Origin: Betaproteobacteria bacterium
GTDB taxonomy: Bacteria; Pseudomonadota; Gammaproteobacteria; Burkholderiales; Usitatibacteraceae
Direction: 5' to 3'
Assembly: GCA_016720925.1 (NCBI GenBank)
Contig: JADKJR010000004.1
Location: forward strand, 124,001-188,000
Length of the DNA stretch: 64,000 bases
Notes under the pieces: generated by a model
The model's database searches: none
Told to the model about the DNA's origin: nothing
The model's input: the letters and a program-made list of their open reading frames with translations, nothing else
Shown: positions 52,483-62,088 of the stretch, piece by piece
Layout of the letters: every line of letters begins with the position of its first letter
Numbering within the stretch: the first letter of the stretch is position 1
Translations under genes and position numbers: made by a program

Positions 52483-53469
52483 ATGCATATCATCGCCATT
52501 GACGATTACCCGGATGCGCTGTGGTCGCTGGACTGCTTTACCCGGCTGAAGGAACATCGCGTCACGGTTTTTCGCGATACCGAGAAAGACCCGGTGGAGT
52601 TGGCGGAGCGTTTGCACGATGCCGATGCGGTGATACTGACCCAGCAACGTTCGCACTTTCCACGCGCCGTCATTGAGCGGCTGCCCCGCCTGAAACTGGT
52701 CAGCCAGACGGGCCGGCATACTGCGCATATTGACGTGGTGGCCTGCACTGAACACGGCATTGTCGTCGCGGCGGCGGGAAGCGGCAGTCCGCATGCCACG
52801 GCAGAACTGGCGTGGGGATTGATACTCTCCAGCGTTCGCCATATTCCGCGGGAGGTAGCGGCGCTGAAGGCGGGCAAGTGGCAAACCACCGTGGGCACCG
52901 GGCTCCATGGCAAGACCTTGGGTGTCTATGCGTTCGGCCGCATCGGCAGTCTGGTGGCCGGTATTGGCCGCGCGTTTGGCATGCAAGTGCTGTGCTGGGG
53001 GCGCGAAGGGTCGCTCGCGAAGGCGCGCGGGGCGGGTTTTGCAGTGGCCGATTCGCGCGAGGAATTTTTTGAGTCTTGCGATGTAATCTCGCTGCATATT
53101 CCGCTGAACAAGGACACGCGCGGAATCGTCACCGGCGCCGATCTGGCGTGCATGAAATCGACCGCCTTGATCGTCAACACCAGCCGCGCACAATTGATCG
53201 AAGATGGCGCGCTGGTCGCGGCACTTCGGCAGGGCCGGCCCGGCTCGGCAGCAATTGATGTGTTTGAAGACGAGCCAGTGCTGGGTGGTGGTCATCCTCT
53301 GCTCGCCATGCCGAATGTAGTGTGCACGCCGCATCTGGGCTATGTTGAGACGCAGGCGCTGGAAAGTTTTTATGGCGGGGCGATTGAAAGCATCCTGGGA
53401 TTCGCCGCGGGCACGCCAGTCAACGTGCTTAATCCCGAGGCAATCGGCAAACGCAGTCAGCGGCCTTGA
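52483..53469 (+). CDS. D-2-hydroxyacid dehydrogenase family protein
   Basis: A 328-residue NAD-dependent dehydrogenase. The nucleotide motif is LGVYAFGRIGSLVAGIGRAF. The substrate Arg lies in VNTSRAQLIEDGAL, catalytic Glu in DVFEDEPVLGGGHPL and His in CTPHLGYVE. It resembles phosphoglycerate dehydrogenase-like enzymes, but the short N-terminal domain and lack of an ACT domain leave the substrate open. It is convergent with apt. Confidence 0.88.
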   Translation: MHIIAIDDYPDALWSLDCFTRLKEHRVTVFRDTEKDPVELAERLHDADAVILTQQRSHFPRAVIERLPRLKLVSQTGRHTAHIDVVACTEHGIVVAAAGSGSPHATAELAWGLILSSVRHIPREVAALKAGKWQTTVGTGLHGKTLGVYAFGRIGSLVAGIGRAFGMQVLCWGREGSLAKARGAGFAVADSREEFFESCDVISLHIPLNKDTRGIVTGADLACMKSTALIVNTSRAQLIEDGALVAALRQGRPGSAAIDVFEDEPVLGGGHPLLAMPNVVCTPHLGYVETQALESFYGGAIESILGFAAGTPVNVLNPEAIGKRSQRP

Positions 53470-53472
53470 TTT

Positions 53473-54009
53473 TCAGTCGCCCTCAAATTCGCAGAGCGCA
53501 AACGTGCGATAGCCCTGGGTTTCCAGTCGTTTGCGTCCCCCCAGGTCAGGCAGATCGATCACGAACAGACATTCCGCTATCCGGCTGCCGACTTTCTCAA
53601 TGAGCGCCGCCGAGGCCAGTGCCGTCCCGCCCGTTGCGACGAGATCATCGACCAACAGGACGTTGCTTCCCGACGCGATGGCGTCCACGTGCAACTCGAC
53701 GCGGTCGCTGCCGTACTCCAGTTGGTAGTCGATGCCGACCTTGCCGGCTGGCAATTTGCCCGGTTTTCGAATGGGCACAAATCCCACGCCGAGCTTGAGC
53801 GCCAGGGGTGCGCCGACGATGAAGCCGCGCGATTCGATGCCGGCGACGACATCGATCGTTTTGCCGCGGCAGCGGGCCGCGAACGCATCGATGGTCAGGC
53901 GCAGGCCTTCAGCATCCTTCAATAGCGTCGTGATATCGCGGAACTGGATTCCTGGCCTGGGGAAGTCGGGAATCGTACGGATAAGGGATTTTATTTTGTC
54001 TCGATACAT
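53473..54009 (-). CDS. apt: Adenine phosphoribosyltransferase
   Basis: ATG 54009 gives 178 residues starting MYRDKIKSLIRTIPDFPRPG, the normal APRT length and start; the longer frames to 54030 or 54144 add unrelated residues. The PRPP-binding loop is VLLVDDLVATGGTALAS. IESRGFIVGAPLALKLG and PIRKPGKLPAGKV are further signatures. It makes AMP from adenine and PRPP. With adenosine deaminase elsewhere in the window it belongs to purine salvage, though the genes are not linked. Confidence 0.95.
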   Translation of the reverse strand: MYRDKIKSLIRTIPDFPRPGIQFRDITTLLKDAEGLRLTIDAFAARCRGKTIDVVAGIESRGFIVGAPLALKLGVGFVPIRKPGKLPAGKVGIDYQLEYGSDRVELHVDAIASGSNVLLVDDLVATGGTALASAALIEKVGSRIAECLFVIDLPDLGGRKRLETQGYRTFALCEFEGD

Positions 54010-54077
54010 GTTGACGATCTTATGGGGCATGACAGAGGCAACAATTTTGTTACAAATTCGGTCTTGCAGCGAAAAAA

Positions 54078-54188
54078 ATGAAAGCCGGCTGCAAAGAGCG
54101 TCAGCAGGCCATGGAAGAGTCCAAGGATCTGAAGCCTGAAACACGTCGCGCCTTCATGATGGACACAATGCCGAAGCCGGAAAAGTGA
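54078..54188 (+). CDS. Tiny PsiF-repeat-like frame (fragment or small protein)
   Basis: ATG 54078 gives 36 residues: MKAGCKERQQAMEESK then LKPETRRAFMMD. The spacing of a Cys near the start and the ending RRAFM resemble the PsiF repeat (K-x-C...GDxRKAFM) of small periplasmic proteins. There is no signal peptide, and the second Cys of the repeat is replaced. It is probably the remnant of a longer gene. The frame lies between the divergent apt and tauE genes. Low confidence. Confidence 0.3.
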   Translation: MKAGCKERQQAMEESKDLKPETRRAFMMDTMPKPEK

Positions 54189-54272
54189 ACGTGCCTCCCG
54201 GCTGAATTGCGGTACATTGAAGGGCATTTGAAAGATGCGCTAATTGTTCTTAATACGGAGATTCATGGTGTC

Positions 54273-55067
54273 ATGATCTGGCTCGCCACTTACGTGCTGA
54301 CTGGCGCACTGGTCGGGTTCCTTGCGGGCCTGCTTGGAATCGGCGGCGGCATGACGCTGGTGCCGATTCTGGCGGCACTGTTCACCGCGCAGGGCCTCAC
54401 GACTGACCATAACGTGCACATGGCGCTGGCCACCGCGATGGCATCCGCAGCTTTTACCTCGAGCGCGAGCGTACGCGAACATCACCGGCATGGCGCGGTT
54501 GACTGGGACGTGGTCAAGCGCATGGTACCCGGCATGATGGCCGGCTCGTTGCTCTCGACCTTTGCGTCCGGATGGATTTCGCAGCGCACGCTGGCGATGG
54601 CGTTTTCGCTCATCGTATTTCTCGCCGCCATCCAGATGCTGCTCGGCAAGAGACCGCACGCCTCGCGGTCCTTACCCTCCGCCGGGCCGCTGTTTCTGGT
54701 CGGTATGTTCATTGGCGTTCTATCCGGACTGGTATCGGCGGGCGGCACATTTCTCGTCATGCCGGTGATGCTTTATTGCGGTATCGCCATGCATCGCGCT
54801 ATCGGTACCGGTGCCGCGATCGGCATTCCGGTAACTCTCATCGGGACGCTCGGTTACATCGCGGCTGGATGGCGTGTCCGCGATCTGCCGGAATATCACC
54901 TGGGTTTTGTTTTTCTACCCGCACTCATCGCATTGGTGGCCGGCAGCATCATCACGGCGCCTATGGGCGCGCGCGCGGCGCATCGCTTGCCGGTGTCGAC
55001 CTTGAAGAGGATCTTTGCCGTTTTGATGGTTTTGCTGGCGACGAAAATGGTGGTTTCATACTGGTAA
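54273..55067 (+). CDS. TauE/SafE-family sulfite or organoanion exporter
   Basis: ATG 54273 gives 264 residues with eight hydrophobic helices in two repeats. GFLAGLLGIGGGMTLVPIL near the start and GVLSGLVSAGGTFLVMPVM in the middle are the two family motifs, with the conserved glycine-rich loops. TauE/SafE proteins export sulfite, sulfoacetate or related anions, or take up substrates. The substrate here is unknown. An upstream frame to 54207 is less likely. Confidence 0.9.
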   Translation: MIWLATYVLTGALVGFLAGLLGIGGGMTLVPILAALFTAQGLTTDHNVHMALATAMASAAFTSSASVREHHRHGAVDWDVVKRMVPGMMAGSLLSTFASGWISQRTLAMAFSLIVFLAAIQMLLGKRPHASRSLPSAGPLFLVGMFIGVLSGLVSAGGTFLVMPVMLYCGIAMHRAIGTGAAIGIPVTLIGTLGYIAAGWRVRDLPEYHLGFVFLPALIALVAGSIITAPMGARAAHRLPVSTLKRIFAVLMVLLATKMVVSYW

Positions 55068-55213
55068 GTAAACTTGGCCCGTTATACAAGGTCGTGTGCG
55101 CGGCGTGCTCGCAGTTGGATCCATTCGGAATCCTTCGTTGATCGGCTGCTAGAATCCAGTCATCCGGCGTGCGCGTATATTCCGGGACAAAACAACAATA
55201 GGGTATTTCACTG

Positions 55214-56491
55214 TTGAAAAACATTCTCGTGCTGTTTGACGCCGACTGGGACCGCTTGCAACTGCAAAAAGCTGCTGATCTCAATGGCGCAAAGGGCTAC
55301 CGGTTTTTCTATGACGGGTTTGATCTCTTCAGTTTCCCCAGCAATGCCCGGCTGCTCACTTTTGATATCTTCAAGTTCGTCGACAAGCTGGCGAAAACGT
55401 ACGGCTCACTGCCGCTGCATGGAATCACCTCCAGCAATGAACAATTTGGCGCGCTGGTCGCGGCATTGCTCGCGGAACGGCTTGACTTGCCGGGCGCCAA
55501 TCCCAAGGCGCTGATCGCGTCGCAGCACAAATACATTGCGCGGCGAATTCTGGAAAAGGCATTGCCGGAAGCAAATGTGGCGTTTCATGCCTTTCCCTAT
55601 ACGTTTAAGTCGGCGGATGAAATTCCGCTCAGATTTCCGTTTTACGTGAAGCCGGTCAAGGCGGCCTATTCCGTGCTGGCGCGACGGGTCGATAACTTTG
55701 AAGAACTTCAGCAGCACATGACGTTCCATCCGTGGGAGCAATACATCATCAAGCGCCTGGTGCGTCCATTCAACGACGTCGTGTGCAAGCTCACCGACTT
55801 TGATGTCGATGCGCACTGGATGATTGCGGAGGAACTGATCGACGGGAAGCAGATCAACGTCGATGGCGTGGTGATCGATGGCGAAATCCATGTGCTGGGC
55901 ATTGTCGATGCGGTGATGTATCCGGGAACCGACCAGTTCATGCGCTTTGAATATCCGACCCGCCTGCCACAGGCGCATGCCGAGCGGGCACGCACAACAG
56001 CGGGCAAGATCATCGAGGCGTTAGGGCTCGATCATGGAATGTTCAATGTTGAAATGCGTGTCTGCCCGGCGACAGGCGAATGCCGCATGATTGAAGTCAA
56101 CCCGCGCATGGCCGCGCAATTTTCGGACCTTTATGAAAAGGTCGATGGCATCAATTTGCACGATATCGCGCTGAAAATTGCTGTTGGCGACGAGCCGGAC
56201 CTGACGCGCGGGCATGGCAAGTACAAGTTGGCCACCAGCTTTGTGTTCCGCAAGTTCGATGGCACGCCGCTTGCCAACCCGCCCACGCATGAAAAGCTCA
56301 GTTGGCTTAGGGAATTCGACCCGGACGCATTTCTGGCGCTGTTCATCAAGACCGGTGGCGGACTGAAGCGCGAGATGAAATGGCTTGGGAGCCATCGCTA
56401 TGCGACGCTGAATATGGGCGGGCAATCCGACGAAAACCTGCTAGACAAGTATCAAGTGGTCAAGCAAATGCTTGGGTTTGAAACCGGTTAG
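55214..56491 (+). CDS. ATP-grasp domain protein
   Basis: A 425-residue protein starting at TTG 55214. After an N-terminal Rossmann-like part (NILVLFDADWDRLQLQKAAD), the ATP-grasp fold has RFPFYVKPVKAAYSVLARRV (the ATP-binding Lys), WEQYIIKRLV, and the metal-binding end CRMIEVNPRMAAQFSDLYEK. These enzymes join carboxylates to amines or thiols using ATP. Substrate not identifiable; this is not carbamoyl phosphate or D-Ala ligase. It stands 147 bp before alaS, both on the plus strand. Confidence 0.85.
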   Translation: MKNILVLFDADWDRLQLQKAADLNGAKGYRFFYDGFDLFSFPSNARLLTFDIFKFVDKLAKTYGSLPLHGITSSNEQFGALVAALLAERLDLPGANPKALIASQHKYIARRILEKALPEANVAFHAFPYTFKSADEIPLRFPFYVKPVKAAYSVLARRVDNFEELQQHMTFHPWEQYIIKRLVRPFNDVVCKLTDFDVDAHWMIAEELIDGKQINVDGVVIDGEIHVLGIVDAVMYPGTDQFMRFEYPTRLPQAHAERARTTAGKIIEALGLDHGMFNVEMRVCPATGECRMIEVNPRMAAQFSDLYEKVDGINLHDIALKIAVGDEPDLTRGHGKYKLATSFVFRKFDGTPLANPPTHEKLSWLREFDPDAFLALFIKTGGGLKREMKWLGSHRYATLNMGGQSDENLLDKYQVVKQMLGFETG

Positions 56492-56638
56492 TCGGGTTCC
56501 TCGATCGAACCTCCAGCTTGACCCTTGCTGCGTCATTGGCGGGACATTGGCGCTCGTGTTGAGTGGGTGTCTGAGGTAAAATGCCGGTTCTCCGCCGCCA
56601 CACATGCCCCATCGTCGGGCCACTCCGCAAAAGACACC

Positions 56639-59266
56639 ATGAATCTCACCACCGTAACCGGCATTCGCCAGGCTTTTATCGATTATTTTGTCTCCAAAGG
56701 TCACACTCATGTGGCCTCCAGTTCACTGGTGCCGGGGGACGATCCAACGCTGTTGTTCACCAACGCCGGGATGAATCAGTTCAAGGAATGCTTCCTCGGC
56801 AAGGAAAAGCGAGCCTACGTCCGCGCGGTGACGTCCCAGCGTTGCGTGCGCGCCGGCGGTAAGCACAACGACCTTGAAAATGTCGGCTACACCGCGCGTC
56901 ATCACACTTTTTTCGAAATGCTGGGTAACTTCAGCTTCGGTGATTACTTCAAGCACGAGGCCATCCAGTACGCCTGGGAATTGCTGACCGAGGTCTACAA
57001 GCTGCCGAAGGAAAAGCTGCTGGTAACGGTCTATGCGGACGACGACGAGGCCTACGACATATGGGCCAACGAAATCGGCGTGCCCAGGGAACGCATCGTG
57101 CGTATCGGCGACAACAAGGGAAGCAAATTTGCGTCCGATAACTTCTGGATGATGGGCGACACCGGCCCCTGCGGGCCATGCAGCGAGATTTTCTACGATC
57201 ACGGCGTGCATATTCCGGGCGGACCACCCGGCTCACCGGAAGAAGACGGTGACCGTTTCATCGAGATCTGGAATCTCGTATTCATGCAGTACAACCGCGA
57301 AGTGGCGGATGGCCCGATGATTCCGCTGCCTAAACCGTCAGTGGATACCGGCATGGGGTTGGAGCGACTGTCGGCGGTATTGCAGCATGTGCATGCCAAT
57401 TACGAGATTGATTTATTCCAGGCGCTGATCAAGGCGGCCGCGCGCGAGACGGGCGTGAAAGATCTGACATTGCCAAGTTTGCGTGTGATTGCCGACCACA
57501 TTCGCGCCTGCGCGTTTCTGGTATGCGACGGGGTGATTCCCGAAAATGCCGGTCGTGGCTATGTACTGCGCCGCATTGCGCGTCGCGCCATGCGGCACGG
57601 TTACAAGCTTGGCCAGAAGAAGCCATTTTTCTACAAGCTTGTGGACGAACTTTCCAACGTGATGGGTGATGCATTCCCGGAAATCGCGCAATCGAAAGAT
57701 CGCGTGAAGGCCGTGTTGAAACAGGAAGAGGAACGCTTTGGCGAGACGCTGGAAAAGGGCATGGAAATCCTCGAAACAGCGTTGAAAGCCAATCCCAAGC
57801 GGCTCGATGGCGTGACCGCGTTCAAACTTTCCGACACCTACGGATTCCCGATTGACCTGACCGCCGACATCGGTCGCGAACGCGGATTTGACGTCGATAT
57901 GGCGGGTTTCGACAAGGCGATGGCCGAGCAGCAGGAACGTTCACGTGCGGGCTCCCGGTTCAAGGCCGGTGCCACACTTGAATACAACGGGCCCAAGACG
58001 CAATTTCGTGGCTACGACACACTTTCGGAAGAGGGCCGTGTGGTGGCCTTGTATCGTGGTGGGTCGCCGGTCGAACGGCTCGGCGCCGGTGACGAGGGCA
58101 TCGTGGTGCTCGACAAGACGCCGTTCTATGCGGAGTCGGGCGGACAGGTGGGCGACTCGGGTGAGCTGACCAAAGGTGGAACCTGCCTCACATTGTTCCA
58201 GGTGCAGGATACGCAAAAAATCCAGTCCGACGTGTTCGGTCATTACGGCACGCTCACGACCGGCGAACTTGCGGTGGGTGACACCGTCGCCGCCAATGTC
58301 GACATTCACAAACGCAATCGCACGATGCGCCACCATTCAGTGACGCATATCATGCACAAGGCCTTGCGCGACGTCCTCGGCTCACACGTACAGCAAAAAG
58401 GTTCGCTCGTCGACGCCGACAAGACGCGCTTTGACTTCGCGCACAATGCGCCGATGACGACGGAAGAAATCGCCAGGGTGGAACGAATCGTCAACGCGGA
58501 GATATTGAAGAATGAGGCCGCGCAATCGCGCGTGATGCCGATTGAAGACGCGCAGAAAACGGGCGCGGCGATGCTGTTTGGCGAGAAGTATGGCGACATC
58601 GTGCGTGTGCTCGATATCGGCACATCGCGCGAATTCTGTGGGGGTACCCACGTAACTCGCACCGGCGATATCGGTTTTTTCAAGATCACTGCCGAGGGTG
58701 GTGTTGCCGCCGGTGTGCGTCGCGTCGAAGCGGTGGCTGGTTCGGTCGCGTTCGACTATGTCCGGAACATGGAATCACAGCTCAATCATGCGGCGGCCTT
58801 GCTGAAAGCACAGCCGCAAGACGTGGAGACGAAAATTGAGCAGTTGATGGACCACGTCAAGGTGCTGGAAAAGCAGTTGGCGCAGTGGAAGTCCAAACTC
58901 GCCGCGTCGCAGGGAGATGACCTTGTGAATCTGGCCACTGAAGTCAACGGCGTCAAAGTGCTGGCGGCCAAACTCGACGGCGCGGATGCCAAGACCTTGC
59001 GCGAGACGATGGATCAATTGAAGAACAAGCTCAAGTCCGGCATCATCGTGCTCGCCGTCGCCGATGGCGAAAAGGTCAGCCTGGCTGCGGGCGTAACGAA
59101 TGATCTGATCGCCAAATACAAGGCGGGTGAGTTGGTCAACCATGTTGCACAACAGGTCGGCGGAAAAGGCGGCGGCAAGCCGGACATGGCGATGGCGGGG
59201 GGAACCAATGCGGCGGCCTTGCCGTCGGCGCTGGCCAGCGTCAAGGACTGGGTCGCCAGCAAGTAG
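56639..59266 (+). CDS. alaS: Alanyl-tRNA synthetase
   Basis: ATG 56639 gives 875 residues, the bacterial AlaRS length; the longer frame to 56525 is not homologous. The class II catalytic core starts TGIRQAFIDYFVSKGHTHVA and has HHTFFEMLGNFSFGDYFK. The editing domain has the zinc motif HSVTHIMHKALRDVL with CGGTHV later. The C-terminal C-Ala domain ends GGKGGGKPDMAMAGG. It charges tRNA-Ala and clears mischarged Ser and Gly. Essential gene. Confidence 0.97.
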   Translation: MNLTTVTGIRQAFIDYFVSKGHTHVASSSLVPGDDPTLLFTNAGMNQFKECFLGKEKRAYVRAVTSQRCVRAGGKHNDLENVGYTARHHTFFEMLGNFSFGDYFKHEAIQYAWELLTEVYKLPKEKLLVTVYADDDEAYDIWANEIGVPRERIVRIGDNKGSKFASDNFWMMGDTGPCGPCSEIFYDHGVHIPGGPPGSPEEDGDRFIEIWNLVFMQYNREVADGPMIPLPKPSVDTGMGLERLSAVLQHVHANYEIDLFQALIKAAARETGVKDLTLPSLRVIADHIRACAFLVCDGVIPENAGRGYVLRRIARRAMRHGYKLGQKKPFFYKLVDELSNVMGDAFPEIAQSKDRVKAVLKQEEERFGETLEKGMEILETALKANPKRLDGVTAFKLSDTYGFPIDLTADIGRERGFDVDMAGFDKAMAEQQERSRAGSRFKAGATLEYNGPKTQFRGYDTLSEEGRVVALYRGGSPVERLGAGDEGIVVLDKTPFYAESGGQVGDSGELTKGGTCLTLFQVQDTQKIQSDVFGHYGTLTTGELAVGDTVAANVDIHKRNRTMRHHSVTHIMHKALRDVLGSHVQQKGSLVDADKTRFDFAHNAPMTTEEIARVERIVNAEILKNEAAQSRVMPIEDAQKTGAAMLFGEKYGDIVRVLDIGTSREFCGGTHVTRTGDIGFFKITAEGGVAAGVRRVEAVAGSVAFDYVRNMESQLNHAAALLKAQPQDVETKIEQLMDHVKVLEKQLAQWKSKLAASQGDDLVNLATEVNGVKVLAAKLDGADAKTLRETMDQLKNKLKSGIIVLAVADGEKVSLAAGVTNDLIAKYKAGELVNHVAQQVGGKGGGKPDMAMAGGTNAAALPSALASVKDWVASK

Positions 59267-59281
59267 GGCGCCCCGGTACAC

Positions 59282-59845
59282 ATGTTCGAAATTTTCAAAC
59301 ATTGTCCGCGTTGCGCAACTGAGCTGATTGACCGCGAAATCGCGGATGACGGCGGAACGCGAATACGTCGCGCTTGCCCTGTCGAAGCCTGTGGTTTTGT
59401 GCAATGGCAAAACCCGACGCCCGCGGTCGGCGCACTGGTTGAGCATGACGGCGCCATTGTTCTCGCGCGCGGCGCGGGTTGGCCAGAGGGCGCCTATGCG
59501 CTGGTGACGGGCTATCTTGAGAAACATGAGGATCCGAAGCTCGGGGTTGCGCGTGAGGTCAAGGAAGAACTCAATCTCGATGTCGTTGAAACGAATCTCA
59601 TCGGCAATTACATCTTTGAGCGCAAGAACGAGATCATGCTGTGCTACCACGTGATCGCAACCGGCGAAATCCGCTTGAGCCCGGAACTGGTCGATTACCG
59701 GCGCTACCAGCCGCACGAACTACGGCCCTGGCCGCGCGCCACGGGATTCGCCGTGGCGGACTGGATGAAATCTCGCGGGCTGGAAGTGATCTTCCGGGAT
59801 CTGCCGCCCATCAATGTAGCCGCCTCGCCTGACCGGAAGGGTTGA
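59282..59845 (+). CDS. NUDIX hydrolase with an N-terminal zinc ribbon
   Basis: A 187-residue protein. The N-terminal CPRCATELIDRE...CPVEACGFVQW resembles the zinc ribbon of NADH pyrophosphatase-like enzymes. The Nudix box is GYLEKHEDPKLGVAREVKEE, with Asn where the last Gly of the consensus normally stands (ELNLDV); the catalytic REVKEE is intact. It would hydrolyse a nucleoside diphosphate-linked compound such as NADH or ADP-ribose. It starts 16 bp after alaS and one base before the next gene. Confidence 0.85.
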   Translation: MFEIFKHCPRCATELIDREIADDGGTRIRRACPVEACGFVQWQNPTPAVGALVEHDGAIVLARGAGWPEGAYALVTGYLEKHEDPKLGVAREVKEELNLDVVETNLIGNYIFERKNEIMLCYHVIATGEIRLSPELVDYRRYQPHELRPWPRATGFAVADWMKSRGLEVIFRDLPPINVAASPDRKG

Positions 59846-59846
59846 T

Positions 59847-61010
59847 ATGGATGCCAAGAGAGTAATGCCGGAAACCGTCGCCGCGCAGGCACTGGGCTGG
59901 GTAGACGAGGCGACCAAGGCGATTTCCCCGCCGATTCACACGGCAACAACTTTCGTGCGTGACCCGGACAATCAGTATCGTAGCGGTCGCGTCTATGCGC
60001 GGGATCACAATCCCGCCTTCGATCAGGCAGAAGCGGTTCTCTGCGCGCTGGAAAAAGGGGCACATGCGGCCCTGTTTGCGTCCGGCATGGCAGCGGCGAC
60101 CGCGGCATTTTTGGCGTTAAAGCCGGGCAATCACGTCATCGTGCCCAAGGTCATGTATTGGTCGCTTCGCAACTGGCTGGCAGGTTTTGCGACGCAATGG
60201 GGACTGCAGGTCGAGTTTATCGACATGTCAAATCTCGATGAACTGAAACGCAGCCTGCGTTTCGGCAAGACCAAGCTGGTGTGGATTGAAACCCCCGCCA
60301 ATCCGTTGTGGACCATCACCGATATTGCCGCCGCGGCGGAAATCACGCGCGCCGGTGGCGCGATGCTGGCGGTGGATTCCACGACTGCCTCGCCCGTCCT
60401 CACCCGCCCGCTCACTCTCGGTGCTGATATCGTCATGCACTCCGCAACCAAGTATCTGAATGGACATTCGGATCTGATCGCCGGAGCACTGGTGGCGCGC
60501 GCGGATTCGGATTACTGGACGCGAGTGAAGGCGGTGCGCGCGCAAATGGGCGGCACGCTCGGTTCGTTCGAGGCGTGGCTGTTATTGCGCGGAATGCGTA
60601 CCCTGTTTTTGCGGGTAGATGCGGCGTGCCGCTCGGCGCAGCGCATTGCCGATTTCTTCTGCAACCACTCATTGGTTTCGGAAGTGCTTTATCCCGGGCT
60701 CAAGAGTTTCCCGGGTCACGACATTGCCGCAAGGCAAATGCTGGGCGGCTTTGGCGGCATGTTGTCGATCCGCGTTAAAGGTGGCAATGCGGGTGGCGAA
60801 GCTGCAGCGATTGCAACCGCAGCCAACGTGGAGGTCTGGAAGCGTGCGACTTCGCTGGGTGGGGTGGAAAGCCTGATTGAGCATCGTGCCAGTGTTGAAG
60901 GTGCGGGATCTCCGGTGCCGGGCGATTTGTTGCGGTTGTCGGCCGGAATCGAAAACGTCGATGATCTGATCGACGATCTCGATCAGGCATTGATTCGGGG
61001 CCATGGATGA
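59847..61010 (+). CDS. Cys/Met-metabolism PLP enzyme (cystathionine gamma-synthase/lyase group)
   Basis: A 387-residue transsulfuration-fold enzyme. The PLP lysine is in MHSATKYLNGHSDLIAG; ASGMAAATAAFLAL holds the phosphate loop, and WIETPANPLWTITDI and AVDSTTASPVLTRPL are conserved. It may be cystathionine gamma-synthase, beta- or gamma-lyase, or an O-acylhomoserine sulfhydrylase; sequence alone does not settle which. It starts one base after the NUDIX stop, and its own stop overlaps the GAF gene (ATGA). Confidence 0.88.
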   Translation: MDAKRVMPETVAAQALGWVDEATKAISPPIHTATTFVRDPDNQYRSGRVYARDHNPAFDQAEAVLCALEKGAHAALFASGMAAATAAFLALKPGNHVIVPKVMYWSLRNWLAGFATQWGLQVEFIDMSNLDELKRSLRFGKTKLVWIETPANPLWTITDIAAAAEITRAGGAMLAVDSTTASPVLTRPLTLGADIVMHSATKYLNGHSDLIAGALVARADSDYWTRVKAVRAQMGGTLGSFEAWLLLRGMRTLFLRVDAACRSAQRIADFFCNHSLVSEVLYPGLKSFPGHDIAARQMLGGFGGMLSIRVKGGNAGGEAAAIATAANVEVWKRATSLGGVESLIEHRASVEGAGSPVPGDLLRLSAGIENVDDLIDDLDQALIRGHG

Positions 61011-61702
61011 GCACACCGGAGAAAATTCGCAGTTATCTGTTCGGCGCCGGTCTGGATGCATTGGCTGACCACGCGCCGGTCGTCGAAAAGGCGATTCATG
61101 ATTTCATCGCGCAATTGGCCACGCCGATGGAGGTGTCGAACGACGCGTTGTATCGCTATCAGGTGCCGGTCACGGCGGAGGGTGGTGCTTGTTCACTTAA
61201 CGATGAAATGGATCCGGTCCTGTTTGATCTTGCGCCGGTGCTGGGCGGTGAAAGCGATCCCGTGACGCGAAAACTCAAGCTGCTCAACATTCTTGTCACA
61301 CGTGCCACGATGGTGACCGGAGCGGACTGGGTCGGCATATATCAGCGCCGCACAAACGCGGCGGGTTCCGATGTGCTGGTCAAGCTTGCCTATCGCGGCC
61401 GTCCCAGTCGGGCGGAGTTTCCGCTCAATGCAGAGTTCGCCAAGGGCAGTACCAACAGCACTGTCGGATTGTCGGGGCAAGCAAAACTGATCGACGATGT
61501 AGCTGCGTACACCGCGCAGGGCGGTGGTTTTTATACGTGCGACGATATGGTGCAATCGGAGTTCTGCGTGCCGATTCTGGATGCGGATGGAAAACTCTTG
61601 GGCATAATCGATGCGGAGGCCTCGCCCACCAGCTTTTTCAATGCGGATCGGCAGGCAGTGATCGTGGCGATGGCGCTAGTGGCCCCTGCCGTTCTTCCCT
61701 GA
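61007..61702 (+). CDS. GAF-domain protein, related to free-methionine-R-sulfoxide reductase
   Basis: A 231-residue GAF protein; the domain covers about residues 90-230 (GADWVGIYQRR, then SEFCVPILDADGKLLGIIDA). The segment YTCDDMVQSEFCVPI with Cys178 matches the conserved Cys-containing strand of free-Met-(R)-SO reductase, and Cys187 is an extra cysteine. The other two cysteines of that enzyme are missing. Reductase activity is thus doubtful. Translational overlap with the transsulfuration gene supports a role in sulfur-amino-acid metabolism or its sensing. The 3' end overlaps a minus-strand gene by 27 bp. Confidence 0.75.
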   Translation: MSTPEKIRSYLFGAGLDALADHAPVVEKAIHDFIAQLATPMEVSNDALYRYQVPVTAEGGACSLNDEMDPVLFDLAPVLGGESDPVTRKLKLLNILVTRATMVTGADWVGIYQRRTNAAGSDVLVKLAYRGRPSRAEFPLNAEFAKGSTNSTVGLSGQAKLIDDVAAYTAQGGGFYTCDDMVQSEFCVPILDADGKLLGIIDAEASPTSFFNADRQAVIVAMALVAPAVLP

Positions 61703-62074
61703 AAAGGCTTCCTGCTCGAACCGGTTTCCGCGATATGGGCATTCGCCGCGCAGAATTGCCATGGCGCTGGCGGCAAGATACGCGACCGGAAACAACATTC
61801 CCCAGCGCTCGTACTGTCGCACGTGAATTTGCTCATGCGCGCGCAGGCGCCGGGCAATCATTGCATCGCCGGCAATGATGACGTGACCGAATGTGATGGC
61901 CTCGATGTGCATCCACGGATTCATCAGCCAAAGTAGCCGGGGCGCACAACCGCCCGTGGCTTCGCAGGCGTTACCGTGGCGGCACAGTTGACCTCCGGTG
62001 GCGCGAATGACTGCCGCGAACATCAGGCCGAACATGCTGACCGGCGCAGCCCACAGCCAGGCAAGCCACTTCAC
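61676..62074 (-). CDS. Membrane protein with an HExxH-like motif
   Basis: A 132-residue protein with an N-terminal hydrophobic segment (WLAWLWAAPVSMFGLMFAAV) and a second one near residues 95-112 (LFPVAYLAASAMAILRG). Between them lies AHEQIHVRQYERWG, an HExxH motif as in zincin proteases, followed by a possible third ligand Glu or Tyr. CPYRGNRFEQEAF near the end is also distinctive. Peptidase activity is inference. It overlaps the GAF gene end and starts upstream of a small DUF1499 gene cluster. Confidence 0.7.
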   Translation of the reverse strand: MKWLAWLWAAPVSMFGLMFAAVIRATGGQLCRHGNACEATGGCAPRLLWLMNPWMHIEAITFGHVIIAGDAMIARRLRAHEQIHVRQYERWGMLFPVAYLAASAMAILRGECPYRGNRFEQEAFSGKNGRGH

Positions 62075-62088
62075 GTCGATACTCCCCG

